A stretch of 55,109 nucleotides of DNA from an uncultured Chitinophagaceae bacterium (lineage in GTDB: Bacteria; Bacteroidota; Bacteroidia; Chitinophagales; Chitinophagaceae): positions 1 through 55,109 of the forward strand of contig CAISCV010000126.1 in NCBI GenBank assembly GCA_903883945.1, read 5' to 3'. The first letter of the stretch is position 1. Each line of letters begins with the position of its first letter. Position numbers and translations under genes: made by a program. The notes below the pieces were generated by a model. The model had not been told where the DNA came from. It saw nothing but the letters and a program-made list of their open reading frames with translations, and did not search any database. This document shows, piece after piece, positions 35,362 to 44,974 of this stretch.

Positions 35362-36387
35362 TTAAAACTGATATTCCTTCACTGTATCCACAAATGCCTT
35401 TGCATGATCTACTGGAACATGAGGCAAGATACCATGACCTAAATTAGCCACATACCTGCCTTTGCCAAATGCCTGTAACATTTCTGTAACCTCTTTCTTT
35501 ATCACCGGTATTGGGGCAAGTAATTTAGCAGGATCGAAGTTGCCTTGTAAGGTAATACCAGCACCAGCCATTTGTCTGGCAGTGGCAGGCTTTATGCACC
35601 AGTCAATTCCCAAACCTGCTGCGCCTGTTGCTGCCATTGCATCCAGACTTTGCCAGGCACCTTTAGCAAAAACAATTGTTAATACTTCATCCTTCAACGC
35701 CGTAACAATCTGACGGATATAGTGCAACGAATAAGTTTCAAAATCGTGCGGACTCAATAATCCACCCCAGCTATCAAATATTTGTACCACATCTGCCCCT
35801 GCTTTGGCCTGCGCCTTTAGGTAAGCAATGGTGGTGTCGGTAATCATCTGTAATAAAGTATGTGCTAATTCGGGCTGCGTGTAACAGAACTCCTTCACTT
35901 TATCGAACGTCTTAGAACCCTTGCCTTCAACCATATAACAAAGTAATGTCCATGGAGCACCTGCAAAACCTATCAGGGGAACACGACCATTTAGTTCTTG
36001 TTTTATGAGTTTAATGGCCTTAAAAACATAACCCAACGTTTCTTCTACATCTGGCACGCGCACTCTTTGCAAATCGGCAACGGTAGCAATGGGGTCAGGC
36101 AATATAGGGCCTTTGCTTTCAATCAACTGAACTTCTAAGCCCATTGCTTGAGGAACCACCAATATATCGGAGAACAAGATAGCCGCATCTACACCCACGA
36201 TATTAACGGGTTGAATGGTAATCTCGGCAGCTAACTCTGGCGTCTGACAACGCTCGAAGAAACCGTACTTGTTCTTTATTACCATATACTCTGGCAAGTA
36301 CCTTCCTGCCTGCCTCATCATCCATACGGGTACTCTTTCGGTGGGTTCACCACGTAATGTTCTTAATAGTAAATCGTTTTGTAGCAC
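35362..36387 (-). CDS. hemE: Uroporphyrinogen decarboxylase
   Basis: Removes four carboxyl groups from uroporphyrinogen III. The 341-residue protein begins with [20 protein letters not shown] (signature Arg residues) and contains [29 protein letters not shown] and [14 protein letters not shown]. It follows hemD by 15 nt and is read with hemC and hemD. Confidence 0.97.
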   Translation of the reverse strand: MLQNDLLLRTLRGEPTERVPVWMMRQAGRYLPEYMVIKNKYGFFERCQTPELAAEITIQPVNIVGVDAAILFSDILVVPQAMGLEVQLIESKGPILPDPIATVADLQRVRVPDVEETLGYVFKAIKLIKQELNGRVPLIGFAGAPWTLLCYMVEGKGSKTFDKVKEFCYTQPELAHTLLQMITDTTIAYLKAQAKAGADVVQIFDSWGGLLSPHDFETYSLHYIRQIVTALKDEVLTIVFAKGAWQSLDAMAATGAAGLGIDWCIKPATARQMAGAGITLQGNFDPAKLLAPIPVIKKEVTEMLQAFGKGRYVANLGHGILPHVPVDHAKAFVDTVKEYQF

Positions 36388-36402
36388 TTTCTTAATTATG
36401 AG

Positions 36403-37122
36403 TTATAAATTATGTGTTGCAAATTCATTCTGGAAGTAAGCAATTGCTTTCTTCACCAGATTATCTTTTTCGGGGGTATCAGCTTTAACAATTATATAGT
36501 TACTATAGTTGCCTATGGCCTTTGCAGTTGTATTGCCAATAGCGAAAAGTATAGTGTTTTCTACTACTTTATTTACTGAAAAGAAACTATCTACTGCACT
36601 TGGGCTGAAAAACAAAACCGCATCATAATCTTTACTGATAGGGTGTGGGGTAACCATAGTTTCGTAAACCACCATCTCTTCCAAACCGATTCCATTAGAT
36701 TTCAGCAATTGAGGCAATTCATCTCTACGTATGTTCCCACAAAAGAATGTAGCCTCTTTAGTTCCATTAGTAATCATGCCTTCTGCAAGAGAAAGTGCAT
36801 CTTTACCAGTTCCTTTAATGCTGTTATCCCCAAAATAATCCTTAATAATTGTTTTAGTAGTGCCTCCCATGCAGTAAATATCCCAGGTTGGTTTGTGTCC
36901 CTCCAGACTTTCTATGATTGCCTCGGCAGCATTCATACTGGTAAAAATAATGGTTTGAGGGGTTTCAGCTAAAGCCTTTATTCTTTCTTTTTTATCTAGA
37001 TTAATAGCTACACTCGTATCAATAAAGGACAAGCATTCTATATAAATATTATGTGTTGCAGCTTCTTGCAGCAAGATTGTATCTACTGGACGGGTACTTA
37101 ATATATTGATGGGTCTTTCCAA
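36403..37122 (-). CDS. hemD: Uroporphyrinogen-III synthase
   Basis: Cyclises hydroxymethylbilane to uroporphyrinogen III. The 239-residue protein has the two-lobed HemD layout: ILSTRPVD, IIFTSMNAAEAI (first lobe), FFCGNIRRDELPQLL, VVYETMVTPHPI and VLFFSPSAVDSFF (second lobe) and IGNTTAKAI. HemD sequences diverge strongly, but these segments plus the 15-nt spacers to hemC and hemE make the call safe. Confidence 0.93.
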   Translation of the reverse strand: MERPINILSTRPVDTILLQEAATHNIYIECLSFIDTSVAINLDKKERIKALAETPQTIIFTSMNAAEAIIESLEGHKPTWDIYCMGGTTKTIIKDYFGDNSIKGTGKDALSLAEGMITNGTKEATFFCGNIRRDELPQLLKSNGIGLEEMVVYETMVTPHPISKDYDAVLFFSPSAVDSFFSVNKVVENTILFAIGNTTAKAIGNYSNYIIVKADTPEKDNLVKKAIAYFQNEFATHNL

Positions 37123-37137
37123 TTTAAAATTTACAAT

Positions 37138-38070
37138 TTACAATTTCTGTATGGCATCAATAATGACTTGACCGCCTTGTTCTAATAGAGAATTGGCAGC
37201 TAATGCCCCACCGTTCTCCGCCTCTTCAAATGTGATAGTTTGTTCTATTTCTGCCTTTGCAGAACCATCTATTGCCACCACATTGCATCTAAAATGAATG
37301 GCGTTGTATTTTACTTCTGCCAATGCACTGATTGGGGTTGAACATCCTCCCAACAAAACCCGTAGAAAATCTCTTTCTATCTTGGTACAAAGTGCTGTAT
37401 TGATATCATTAAAGTGCTGGCAGGCATCAAAACTAAATGCATCCCTCTCTCTGCTAACCACCATTATCGCCCCTTGAGCGGGTGCAGGCAACATCCAATC
37501 TAAATCGATACTATTTTCTGGACGAAGATAAATACGTTCCAATCCGGCAGCGGCAAATATGGCTCCATGCCAGTTGCTTTCTGCCACTTTTCTAAGACGG
37601 GTGTTTACATTCCCCCTCAAGTTTTCTATGATGTGATTCGGGTATCGATGCAGCCATTGTGCCTTACGGCGGATGCTGCTGGTACCTATTGTGAGTGGTG
37701 AATTGTTAGATGTGAGTGATTCGCTACTCACCACTGACAACTCACCATTCACTACCAATATGTCCTTATAGCTTGCTCGCTTCAACACCGCACTCTGAAT
37801 AATACCTTTTGGCAATTGTGTAGGCACATCTTTCATAGAATGTACCGCAATATCTATCCGGTCATTTAGCAAAGCGAGGTCAAGGCTTCTGGTAAAGACT
37901 CCTTGCACACCCATTTCGTATAGTGGCGTAACCAAATCTATATCGCCCTCACTCTTTATGTAAACTAACTCCGCAGCATATCCATTTTCTTTTAAAAGAT
38001 CTTGCACAAGTGTTGCTTGCCAAACAGCAAGCTGGCTTTCTCGGGTGCCAATACGAATAACTCTTTCCAT
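37138..38070 (-). CDS. hemC: Hydroxymethylbilane synthase
   Basis: Polymerises four porphobilinogens into hydroxymethylbilane. The 310-residue protein shows RIGTRESQLAVWQA, VHSMKDVPTQLPKG, GTSSIRRKAQW, GNVNTRLRK (cofactor region), PAPAQGAIMV and FLRVLLGGCSTPISA (dipyrromethane Cys). Residues of about 106-127, which include LSVVSSESLTSNNSPLT, are encoded by a 65-bp palindromic element and look like filler in a variable loop. The gene is followed by hemD at 15 nt. Confidence 0.97.
   Translation of the reverse strand: MERVIRIGTRESQLAVWQATLVQDLLKENGYAAELVYIKSEGDIDLVTPLYEMGVQGVFTRSLDLALLNDRIDIAVHSMKDVPTQLPKGIIQSAVLKRASYKDILVVNGELSVVSSESLTSNNSPLTIGTSSIRRKAQWLHRYPNHIIENLRGNVNTRLRKVAESNWHGAIFAAAGLERIYLRPENSIDLDWMLPAPAQGAIMVVSRERDAFSFDACQHFNDINTALCTKIERDFLRVLLGGCSTPISALAEVKYNAIHFRCNVVAIDGSAKAEIEQTITFEEAENGGALAANSLLEQGGQVIIDAIQKL
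37691..37755. repeat. Palindromic element inside hemC
   Basis: A 65-bp imperfect hairpin lies wholly within the coding sequence: GTGAGTGGTGAATTGTTA on the left pairs with GACAACTCACCATTCACTAC on the right (few mismatches), and GTGAGTGA pairs with CTACTCAC around TTCG. It keeps the frame and encodes about 22 residues between the conserved HemC blocks. Confidence 0.75.
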
Positions 38071-38083
38071 AATAATGATGTAA

Positions 38084-38149
38084 TGATTGGAATGATTTAA
38101 TGATTAGATTGAAGGATGTTGGGTATGAATCATTAAATCATTTCAATCA
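38084..38149. repeat. Long locus-specific hairpin between hemA and hemC
   Basis: Arms of 22 nt (38084-38105 and 38128-38149) with one mismatch around a 22-nt loop; arm core TGATTGGAATGATTTAATG. It lies in the 93-nt gap between the hemA stop and the hemC start on the minus strand and could attenuate transcription or stabilise mRNA ends. Confidence 0.8.
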
Positions 38150-38163
38150 CCCTAATCATAATT

Positions 38164-39387
38164 CTAGTTAGCACTGATTGCAATAAATTCATTGATTGCT
38201 TCAATAAAGTTGCAACCACCTTTGTTTTCCTTGCGCATGCTTTGTGCCATGTTATTAATCACTTTTTGAATGCGGGTATTGCAATCACAAGTGCTTGTTG
38301 TATGGTGACTGTTAGAGTAACTGATAAATAGATCACATTCTTGCATGGCAATCAGTTTATTCTTTACCGCTTTTATTACAGGCACATTCTTACGCATCGC
38401 ATACCATTCATTAAATTCTGCAATATGTTCAGCTATAATTGCTTTTGCTTTTGGCACTTCATCAATCCTCATTTGAAGCGTAGCATCGTTTATCTTAGAC
38501 AAATCATCAACGTTCACCAATGTGATATGCGTCAATTCTTTGCAGTTAGGATGGATATTGTTAGGGATTGACAAGTCTATCAATACCTTATTATTACTAT
38601 TAATAAATTGTGCTTTATTAAGAATAGGAGAAGACGCATTAGTCGCAACAATAATTACATCGGCTGCCTTTATTTCATGCTCAATCAGTTCATAAGAACC
38701 TACTCTAAGGTTTAGTTCATCTGCCAGTTCCTTTGCCTTATCTTCTGTGCGGTTAATAAGCGTGATGTTGGTATTATTCAAATAATCAACCACATTCTTA
38801 CAAGTATTCCGTCCTATCTTACCCGTACCGAGTAACAATATCTTCTTATCGCTGATGTTCTCTACGTGGTCTTTCAAGAATTGAATAGCTGCAAAAGAAA
38901 CCGAAACAGTACCACCACTTAGCTGTGTATTGTTCTTGATACTTTTTGAAGCTTGAATCACAGAATTTACCAAGCGTTCCATATAACCACCTATGGAGCC
39001 ATGTTCTTTTGCAAATTTGAATGATTGTTTTATCTGACCAATTATTTCATAGTCACCCAATATCTGAGAATCCAACCCAGCACCAACAGAGAACAAATGT
39101 TCGATTGCTTCTGCGCCCTTTTTGATATAAGAAAGATGGTTGAAAGTTTCTACACTGCCCGTTGTTTTAGAACATAATAGGTTTACGAGTGCTTTTGAGC
39201 TCTTGGCCAACCCATAGATTTCAGTTCTGTTGCAAGTGCTAATCACCATTACTTCGGTAATGCCTGCTTGTTTTGCGTCGGCTATCAATGCACTGTATTG
39301 CTCCGTGCCAATAGCAAACTGCCCCCTGATTGATGCTTCCGTTTTTTTGTAGTTAATGCCCGCTGCGTAAAAGTAAAGTTCCTGCAT
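38164..39387 (-). CDS. hemA: Glutamyl-tRNA reductase
   Basis: First enzyme of the C5 pathway; reduces glutamyl-tRNA to glutamate-1-semialdehyde. The N-terminal catalytic domain holds VISTCNRTEIYG with the nucleophilic Cys, then GQIKQSFKFA; the NADPH domain has LLLGTGKIGRNTCKN and INRTEDKAKELA. About 407 residues from the ATG at 39387; two further in-frame ATGs at 39393 and 39399 are possible. It is the first gene of the leftward hem cluster and has a good promoter box upstream. Confidence 0.96.
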   Translation of the reverse strand: MQELYFYAAGINYKKTEASIRGQFAIGTEQYSALIADAKQAGITEVMVISTCNRTEIYGLAKSSKALVNLLCSKTTGSVETFNHLSYIKKGAEAIEHLFSVGAGLDSQILGDYEIIGQIKQSFKFAKEHGSIGGYMERLVNSVIQASKSIKNNTQLSGGTVSVSFAAIQFLKDHVENISDKKILLLGTGKIGRNTCKNVVDYLNNTNITLINRTEDKAKELADELNLRVGSYELIEHEIKAADVIIVATNASSPILNKAQFINSNNKVLIDLSIPNNIHPNCKELTHITLVNVDDLSKINDATLQMRIDEVPKAKAIIAEHIAEFNEWYAMRKNVPVIKAVKNKLIAMQECDLFISYSNSHHTTSTCDCNTRIQKVINNMAQSMRKENKGGCNFIEAINEFIAISAN

Positions 39388-39423
39388 AATCATTACCATT
39401 TAGGTGGTATCTCTCAATTTACG

Positions 39424-39431
39424 CAAAAATA
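39424..39431 (-). promoter_or_regulatory. -7 box TATTTTTG for hemA
   Basis: Exact TAnnTTTG match on the minus strand, 24 nt upstream of the first of the three in-frame ATGs. Confidence 0.5.
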
Positions 39432-39588
39432 GCCGTTGGGGTTTTCGCAGAAATCCAACATTCGTCAATACACTGTCATTTTTGTGTCATGTTTAATGAC
39501 AATGAATAATTGATGGCAGTTATTTTTTCAATTAAACATATCGTCATTCAATTGTGAGAGATAAACCATTTATGCTACTTTAACAATC

Positions 39589-39756
39589 ATTTCCATTGCC
39601 CCGGAAATCATTTCCATTGCCCCATAAAATATTTCCACAGCCCTGGAAAACATTTCTACAACCCCGGAAATAATTTCCACAGCCCCGGAAAATATTTCCA
39701 TAGCACCGGAAAACATTTCCACAAACCCATAAAACATTTCCATAGCCCCATAAAAT
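39589..39756. repeat. Array of eight 21-bp units (array 2)
   Basis: Eight exactly phased 21-bp units, each starting ATTTCYA. Most carry the dyad TTTCC-n8-GGAAA; units 2, 7 and 8 have CATAAAA on the right side instead. A degenerate ninth unit follows at 39757. The minus strand is open through the array as a heptad repeat (such as MFSGAME), but I treat it as noncoding. It lies in the divergent gap between hemA and glyA (39388-40044), which otherwise shows only the two promoter boxes. Confidence 0.92.
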
Positions 39757-39965
39757 ATTTGTGGGGTAATAAGAAACATGTTTTTTACACTTTATTACCT
39801 AACAACAGGACTAAAAACGGAAGAAACAAATCAGTTTTTGAAGCATTTATGATTGAAAAAGAAGTAGTATACCAAATATGCTTGTGCAATTAACCAAGTA
39901 AGAGTAATTTTTTAGTACTAAATGAAAGATGCAAAGCCTTATCAACAACAAATAATTAAATTTTA

Positions 39966-39995
39966 TTGCCTACTCACTCCCAACTGTTATTTTTG
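39966..39995 (+). promoter_or_regulatory. Promoter for glyA
   Basis: TTG at 39966-39968 and TATTTTTG at 39988-39995 are 19 nt apart, matching the Bacteroidota -33/-7 layout, 49 nt upstream of the glyA start. Confidence 0.55.
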
Positions 39996-40044
39996 CGCCT
40001 CGATTTTTAATTGAGGGGGCAATGCTTCCTAAAAAACAGTATAC

Positions 40045-41322
40045 ATGCAAAGAGATACATTGGTTTTCGACCTGATTAATCAGGAATTAGAGCGTCAGCG
40101 TCATGGTATAGAATTGATTGCGAGCGAGAATTTTACTTCGCTACAAGTAATTCAGGCGATGGGTAGTGTGATGACGAATAAATATGCTGAAGGATATCCA
40201 GGACGCCGTTATTATGCTGGTTGCGAAATAGTAGACCAAACAGAACAACTTGCGATAGACCGTTTGAAACAAATATTTAATGTAGAATATGCCAACGTTC
40301 AGCCTCATAGTGGCGCGCAAGCAAATGCTGCTATTGCATTGGCGGTATTACAACCAGGAGATACAACGCTTGGGTTGGATTTGAGCATGGGCGGTCACCT
40401 TACACACGGAAGTCCCGTAAACTATAGTGGTAAACTATACAACGCTCATTTTTATGGCGTGGTAAAAGAGACTGGTTTGATTGATTATGAGATGTTGGAA
40501 AGTCAGGCTCGTACCTTGAAACCAAAATTAATTATTTGTGGAGCTAGTGCCTATAGCCGCGATTGGGATTATAAAAGAATCCGTGCAGTTGCCGATGAGG
40601 TAGGTGCATTGGTTTGGGCAGATATTGCACACCCTGCAGGTTTGATAGCTAAAGGTTTGTTGAACAGTCCGTTCGAGCATTGTCATTTTGTAAGTTCTAC
40701 TACCCATAAAACATTGCGTGGCCCTCGTGGTGGCGTGATTATGCTGGGTAAAGACTTCGAAAATCCTTTTGGACTAAAAGACGCAAAGGGCAACATCCGT
40801 ATGATGAGCAGCTTGATTGACCTAGCTGTTTTCCCTGGAATACAAGGTGGTCCGTTAGAACACGTAATTGCTGCTAAAGCTGTTGCTTTTGGAGAAATAT
40901 TAACCGATGAATTTTTGGTATATCAACAACAAGTACAAAAGAATGCACAAGCAATGGCTAAGGCATTTATGGATAAAGAGTATCACCTGATAAGTGGTGG
41001 AACTGATAATCATTTGATGCTGATTGACCTAAGAAACAAAAACATCAGTGGGAAAAAAGCTGAGCAGGCATTGGTGAAAGCAGACATTACTGCCAACAAA
41101 AACATGGTTCCTTTCGATGATAAGAGTGCCTTCATCACCAGTGGTATCCGCTTTGGTGTACCAGCTATTACTACCAGAGGTTTGGTAGAAAGCGATATGC
41201 AATTTGTGGTAGACGCTATAGACAGGGTATTGATGAATGCAGAAAATGAAGCAGAGATTGCAGCTGTTAAGAAACAGGTGAACGACTTTATGACCCATTT
41301 TAAATTATACCCAGAGCTTTAA
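40045..41322 (+). CDS. glyA: Serine hydroxymethyltransferase
   Basis: PLP enzyme that interconverts serine and glycine with transfer of a one-carbon unit to tetrahydrofolate. The 425-residue protein shows [41 protein letters not shown] and [13 protein letters not shown] (PLP Lys). Full-length match. It connects functionally to gcvT at 48.5 kb, which also feeds the folate one-carbon pool. Confidence 0.98.
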   Translation: MQRDTLVFDLINQELERQRHGIELIASENFTSLQVIQAMGSVMTNKYAEGYPGRRYYAGCEIVDQTEQLAIDRLKQIFNVEYANVQPHSGAQANAAIALAVLQPGDTTLGLDLSMGGHLTHGSPVNYSGKLYNAHFYGVVKETGLIDYEMLESQARTLKPKLIICGASAYSRDWDYKRIRAVADEVGALVWADIAHPAGLIAKGLLNSPFEHCHFVSSTTHKTLRGPRGGVIMLGKDFENPFGLKDAKGNIRMMSSLIDLAVFPGIQGGPLEHVIAAKAVAFGEILTDEFLVYQQQVQKNAQAMAKAFMDKEYHLISGGTDNHLMLIDLRNKNISGKKAEQALVKADITANKNMVPFDDKSAFITSGIRFGVPAITTRGLVESDMQFVVDAIDRVLMNAENEAEIAAVKKQVNDFMTHFKLYPEL

Positions 41323-41325
41323 TTA

Positions 41326-41409
41326 ATTGACAATTGATAATTTATAATTGACATGAGAGTGTTTAATTATCAATTGTCAATTATAAATGATAAATTGTCA
41401 ACTGTCAAT
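41326..41409. repeat. Long locus-specific hairpin between glyA and the DUF4293 gene
   Basis: Left arm 41326-41353 and right arm 41375-41409 are inverted copies with a short insertion on the right; both are built of words such as ATTGACAATTGATAATTT. It sits in the 95-nt gap and reaches close to the next start codon. Confidence 0.75.
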
Positions 41410-41417
41410 TTTCAATT

Positions 41418-41855
41418 ATGATACAGCGTATCCAGACAATATGGCTTTTGCTAGCTTCAATTTTTGCATTATTAACACTAAGGGTTTCCTTTTTTGGTTA
41501 TGCAGTTACAAAACCATTAAATGAAATGATTGGGGAAACAAATATTGTTAAGTTCACAGCTTTTAGCAGCCCTACAATTCTAATAGTTTCTGTAGCAGTT
41601 GCTGCCGCTTCATTTGTTGCAATATTTCTTTACAAAGACAGAAAAAGACAATTATTAATCACTAGCGCAATTGCCGTAGTGGCTATAATCAACATCATCC
41701 TGTACTTATCCCAAATGAGCACATTTAAGGAAGGGCAGTACAATATTTCAATAACATCCATTATTACTTTCCTTATTCCCTTGTTTTTGTTGCTTGCCGC
41801 AAGGGGCATCTGGAAAGACGAACAATTAGTAAAAAGCGCAGATAGACTCAGATAG
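41418..41855 (+). CDS. DUF4293 family membrane protein
   Basis: Protein of 145 residues with four predicted membrane helices; it begins MIQRIQTIWLLLASIFALLT, the characteristic start of DUF4293, a family restricted to Bacteroidota and of unknown function. Other helices are ILIVSVAVAAASFVAIFLY, AIAVVAIINIILYL and IITFLIPLFLLLAARGIW. Short hairpin-filled gaps separate it from both glyA and the aminotransferase. Confidence 0.85.
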   Translation: MIQRIQTIWLLLASIFALLTLRVSFFGYAVTKPLNEMIGETNIVKFTAFSSPTILIVSVAVAAASFVAIFLYKDRKRQLLITSAIAVVAIINIILYLSQMSTFKEGQYNISITSIITFLIPLFLLLAARGIWKDEQLVKSADRLR

Positions 41856-41860
41856 TGATT

Positions 41861-41943
41861 AGTGATTAGTTGTTAGTGATTAGTCTTTAAAGATTAATAA
41901 GTTGAATTCAATTAAAAAGATTCTTCACTAACAACTAATCACT
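41861..41943. repeat. Long locus-specific hairpin between the DUF4293 gene and the aminotransferase
   Basis: Perfect 19-bp arms (AGTGATTAGTTGTTAGTGA at 41861-41879, complement at 41925-41943) around 45 nt, with further copies of the same words flanking both arms. Confidence 0.85.
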
Positions 41944-41965
41944 AACAACTAACCACTAAATAATT

Positions 41966-43159
41966 ATGTTACAAATTAGTAAGCGTGGGCAGGAAATGCC
42001 CCCATCTCCCATTAGAAAGTTGGTTCCTTATGCAGAAGCTGCTGTTGAAAAAGGAATTAAAGTATACCATTTAAATATTGGCCAGCCAGATATTGAGACG
42101 CCTCAGTTGATGTTGGATGCAGTACGCCATAGCGATTTCAAGATATTGGATTATGGGCATAGTGCTGGTAACGAAAGCTACCGTAGAAAACTGGTTGGTT
42201 ATTATAAAAGTGTAGGTATAGAGGTCGATTATAAACAAATACTCATTACCACAGGTGGAAGTGAAGCGTTGTTATTTGCCTTTATGGCCTGTTTCGATCC
42301 GGGTGATGAAGTAATTATTCCCGAACCATTCTATGCCAACTATCATGGCTTTGCAGCAGAAGCAGGGGTGGAAGTAGTAACTATTACTTCGGATATTTCT
42401 ACAGGATTCGCTTTACCACCCGTTGAGGAAATAGAAAAGAAAATAACTTCACGCACAAGAGGCATTGTTATCTGTAATCCCAACAATCCTACTGGTTATG
42501 TTTATAGCAAAGAAGAATTAGAACAGTTAGCAACAATGGTTGCCAAGCATAAACTTTATTTCTTTTGTGACGAAGCCTATAGAGAATTTAATTACGAAGG
42601 AGCCATACCCATGTCTTCACTTAGTCTGAAAGGTGTAGATGATAATGTGGTGATGGTAGATACCATAAGCAAAAGATATAGTGCTTGTGGTGGAAGAATT
42701 GGTGCATTGGTAACACGCAACAAAACATTGATAGATACCGTGATGAAGTTTGCACAGGCTCGGTTGTGCCCTCCAAGCTTTGCACAGATGGCTGGCGAAG
42801 CTGCGTTGGATTTACCTGCAGATTACTTCGATCAAACCAAAGCAGAATACAAAAGTAGAAGAGACCTTATTGTAGAACGCCTCAACGCGATGGAGGGAGT
42901 TTATTGTCCCAAACCAAGTGGGGCATTCTATGCTATAGCCGAACTACCTATTGACGATGCCAACAAGTTTTGCCAGTGGTTATTAGAGTCTTTCAGTTAC
43001 AAGGGCGCTACTGTAATGTTAGCACCAGGTTCGGGATTCTATGCAACTCCTGGATTGGGACTAAACCAGGTAAGGCTGGCATATGTATTGAATAAAACAG
43101 ACATTAACGCTGCAATGGATTGCCTGCAAGAAGCATTGAAAGTATATTCTGCCGATTAA
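41966..43159 (+). CDS. Class I/II PLP-dependent aminotransferase
   Basis: Fold-type I aminotransferase of 397 residues: HLNIGQPDIETP, TTGGSEALLFAF, ICNPNNPTGYVYSKEEL, DEAYREFNYEG and the PLP Lys in TISKRYSACGGRIGAL. C-terminal Arg in LNQVRLAYVL binds the substrate carboxylate. Probably an aspartate- or branched/aromatic-type enzyme; specificity is not readable. The N-terminus (MLQISKRGQEMPPSPIRKL) is typical of a Bacteroidota subgroup. Confidence 0.92.
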   Translation: MLQISKRGQEMPPSPIRKLVPYAEAAVEKGIKVYHLNIGQPDIETPQLMLDAVRHSDFKILDYGHSAGNESYRRKLVGYYKSVGIEVDYKQILITTGGSEALLFAFMACFDPGDEVIIPEPFYANYHGFAAEAGVEVVTITSDISTGFALPPVEEIEKKITSRTRGIVICNPNNPTGYVYSKEELEQLATMVAKHKLYFFCDEAYREFNYEGAIPMSSLSLKGVDDNVVMVDTISKRYSACGGRIGALVTRNKTLIDTVMKFAQARLCPPSFAQMAGEAALDLPADYFDQTKAEYKSRRDLIVERLNAMEGVYCPKPSGAFYAIAELPIDDANKFCQWLLESFSYKGATVMLAPGSGFYATPGLGLNQVRLAYVLNKTDINAAMDCLQEALKVYSAD

Positions 43160-43258
43160 AAGAGACGTTAACCGCTTCGAAAAAATAACTAGGCAACAAC
43201 AATATACTCAAGCATATCTCTAAGGAATGTATCTGATGATACCGTAAATACTTCCTTT

Positions 43259-44689
43259 ATGATGAGATTGTGTGGCTATATATTGTGTTTATCGTTCATT
43301 ATTTCCTGTATAAAAACCAGTGCACAGAGCTATAATGCCATTAATGGATCTGCTTATGCCGGGGTGCTAGGTAATTTCACCAATCCTGCTAGCGGCATCA
43401 ACACTCCATTCAAATGGGATATTTCTATATTGGGGGCGCAATCAACTACTACCAATAATGCAGTTTCCGTTAGAAACCTAAACTTGAATAATGTAACATC
43501 AACTGCGGTGTTGTTTCAGCCAACAACAGGAACTGGTAACAGGCATATTGATAACAATGCCGATTTTCACCTGGTTAATATACGATATGCCATAGACAAA
43601 ATCCAATGCGTAAGTTTTGGAATTAGACTGCGATCCTATTCTCATGCTGCAGCAACTTCCTTTAATTTCATAGATACCACAAGTGGCTTATTGCCTTTCC
43701 TAAGTTACAATGCAGGCTCTACGCCATTCAATTCTACGCTAACGAATGAGGCATGGATTGAGAATGATTTCACTTATTCTAGAATACTTAAAGAGGATAA
43801 CGAAAGTAGGTGGTCGGGTGGGATTACACTTGGGATACTAAGAGGAATATCTGGTGTTTATGGTTCTGTAAACAATCTTCGGTATGTTTCAGAACCTAAC
43901 AGAAGCGTTGCCAGAAATGGTAGTGTTAGTATACTTTATTCTGATACTTATTCGGTTACAGATGAAAAGAATACATTAGTTAACAATGCTATACAACTCA
44001 AAAAAGCAAGTAAACTTAGCCTAGGTGCAAGTGTTGGGGTGGAATATTTAGTAAAAAAGAATGTTTTTGATGAACCTTATAACCCCAAGAACTACTACTG
44101 GAAAATTGGATTGAGCATCATGGATATAGGTAGCAACAAGTTCATTACAGCTCCGTATTCTTTTATAATCGATTCGCCCAAAGCCAATGTAACCGATACC
44201 GGACTTATCAATCAAATTGACGGCGCTTATGGTCATTACGATGTAAAAAGAGTATTGATTAACAACTTTAAAGGCACTGCTCCCTATCAAAATACTTTCA
44301 AAATGCGACTTCCTACCCGGCTAGTGCTTTCTATAGATAAGAGTCTTGGCACTAATTTCTATGTGAATGCATTGCTTAGTGTAAATATTTATAATCAGAA
44401 CAGTAACAATATTTACAAAACTAATACGACTGAACTCAGCTTGCTGGTACTTACACCTCGGTGGGAGAATCATTTTTGGGGCTTTTATATGCCGTTGCAA
44501 TACACAGCAACAAACAATCTTTTTATAGGTACTGCAATAAAAATAGGTCCGTTGTTGATTGGGCTTCACAATGTCAATTGGTTGGATAAATCTACTATTG
44601 CTGCATTAAATGGAGGAAGTTATGTGGCCCTCCATATACAGCCCAAAACTCAAAAGTTGCATCATTCCTTAGATTGCTTTGAGATGTGA
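43259..44689 (+). CDS. DUF5723 outer-membrane-type protein
   Basis: Protein of 476 residues with a signal peptide ending near TSAQ. It then has SYNAINGSAYAGVLGNFTNP and a long series of alternating beta strands (DFHLVNIRYAIDKIQCVSFG; WKIGLSIMDIG) that suggest an outer-membrane beta-barrel, in keeping with DUF5723 of Bacteroidota. Function unknown. It follows the aminotransferase by 99 nt, probably as its own unit. The 285-nt gap after it holds no recognised feature. Confidence 0.75.
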   Translation: MMRLCGYILCLSFIISCIKTSAQSYNAINGSAYAGVLGNFTNPASGINTPFKWDISILGAQSTTTNNAVSVRNLNLNNVTSTAVLFQPTTGTGNRHIDNNADFHLVNIRYAIDKIQCVSFGIRLRSYSHAAATSFNFIDTTSGLLPFLSYNAGSTPFNSTLTNEAWIENDFTYSRILKEDNESRWSGGITLGILRGISGVYGSVNNLRYVSEPNRSVARNGSVSILYSDTYSVTDEKNTLVNNAIQLKKASKLSLGASVGVEYLVKKNVFDEPYNPKNYYWKIGLSIMDIGSNKFITAPYSFIIDSPKANVTDTGLINQIDGAYGHYDVKRVLINNFKGTAPYQNTFKMRLPTRLVLSIDKSLGTNFYVNALLSVNIYNQNSNNIYKTNTTELSLLVLTPRWENHFWGFYMPLQYTATNNLFIGTAIKIGPLLIGLHNVNWLDKSTIAALNGGSYVALHIQPKTQKLHHSLDCFEM

Positions 44690-44974
44690 TAGTCAACAAT
44701 GAATTTTTATATGATTAGAAATCAAAATTTAACTATCACCGCTTCTGCTGTATGGTTTATTGCTTACTTTTTGGCAATATAATTTCCATTAATAGTGCTA
44801 TTATCCACTTTAAGAATTTAGAAATACTGTAATTAAACCTTGGGTGTAAATAGTCACTCTTCTATCTGTTTAGGACTTAGAACGGATGGGACAGAAAAAA
44901 AAGTTGATCCTTTTGTGTCGTTTATCCTTTTAAAAAATATCTTAGCAGCTTATTACTAACTAAAAAAACGATTT

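Noticed and set aside
39589-39756. CRISPR array
   Set aside because: The 21-bp units follow one another without unique spacers, and no cas genes are in the window. The same applies to the arrays at 4485 and 49539.
39570-39779. 69-residue protein with heptad repeats on the minus strand
   Set aside because: The frame is open only because 21 is a multiple of three; the sequence outside the array adds almost nothing, and array 1 with the same period is closed in all frames.
44711-44794. 27-residue hydrophobic ORF after the DUF5723 gene
   Set aside because: Too short to judge and without supporting context.
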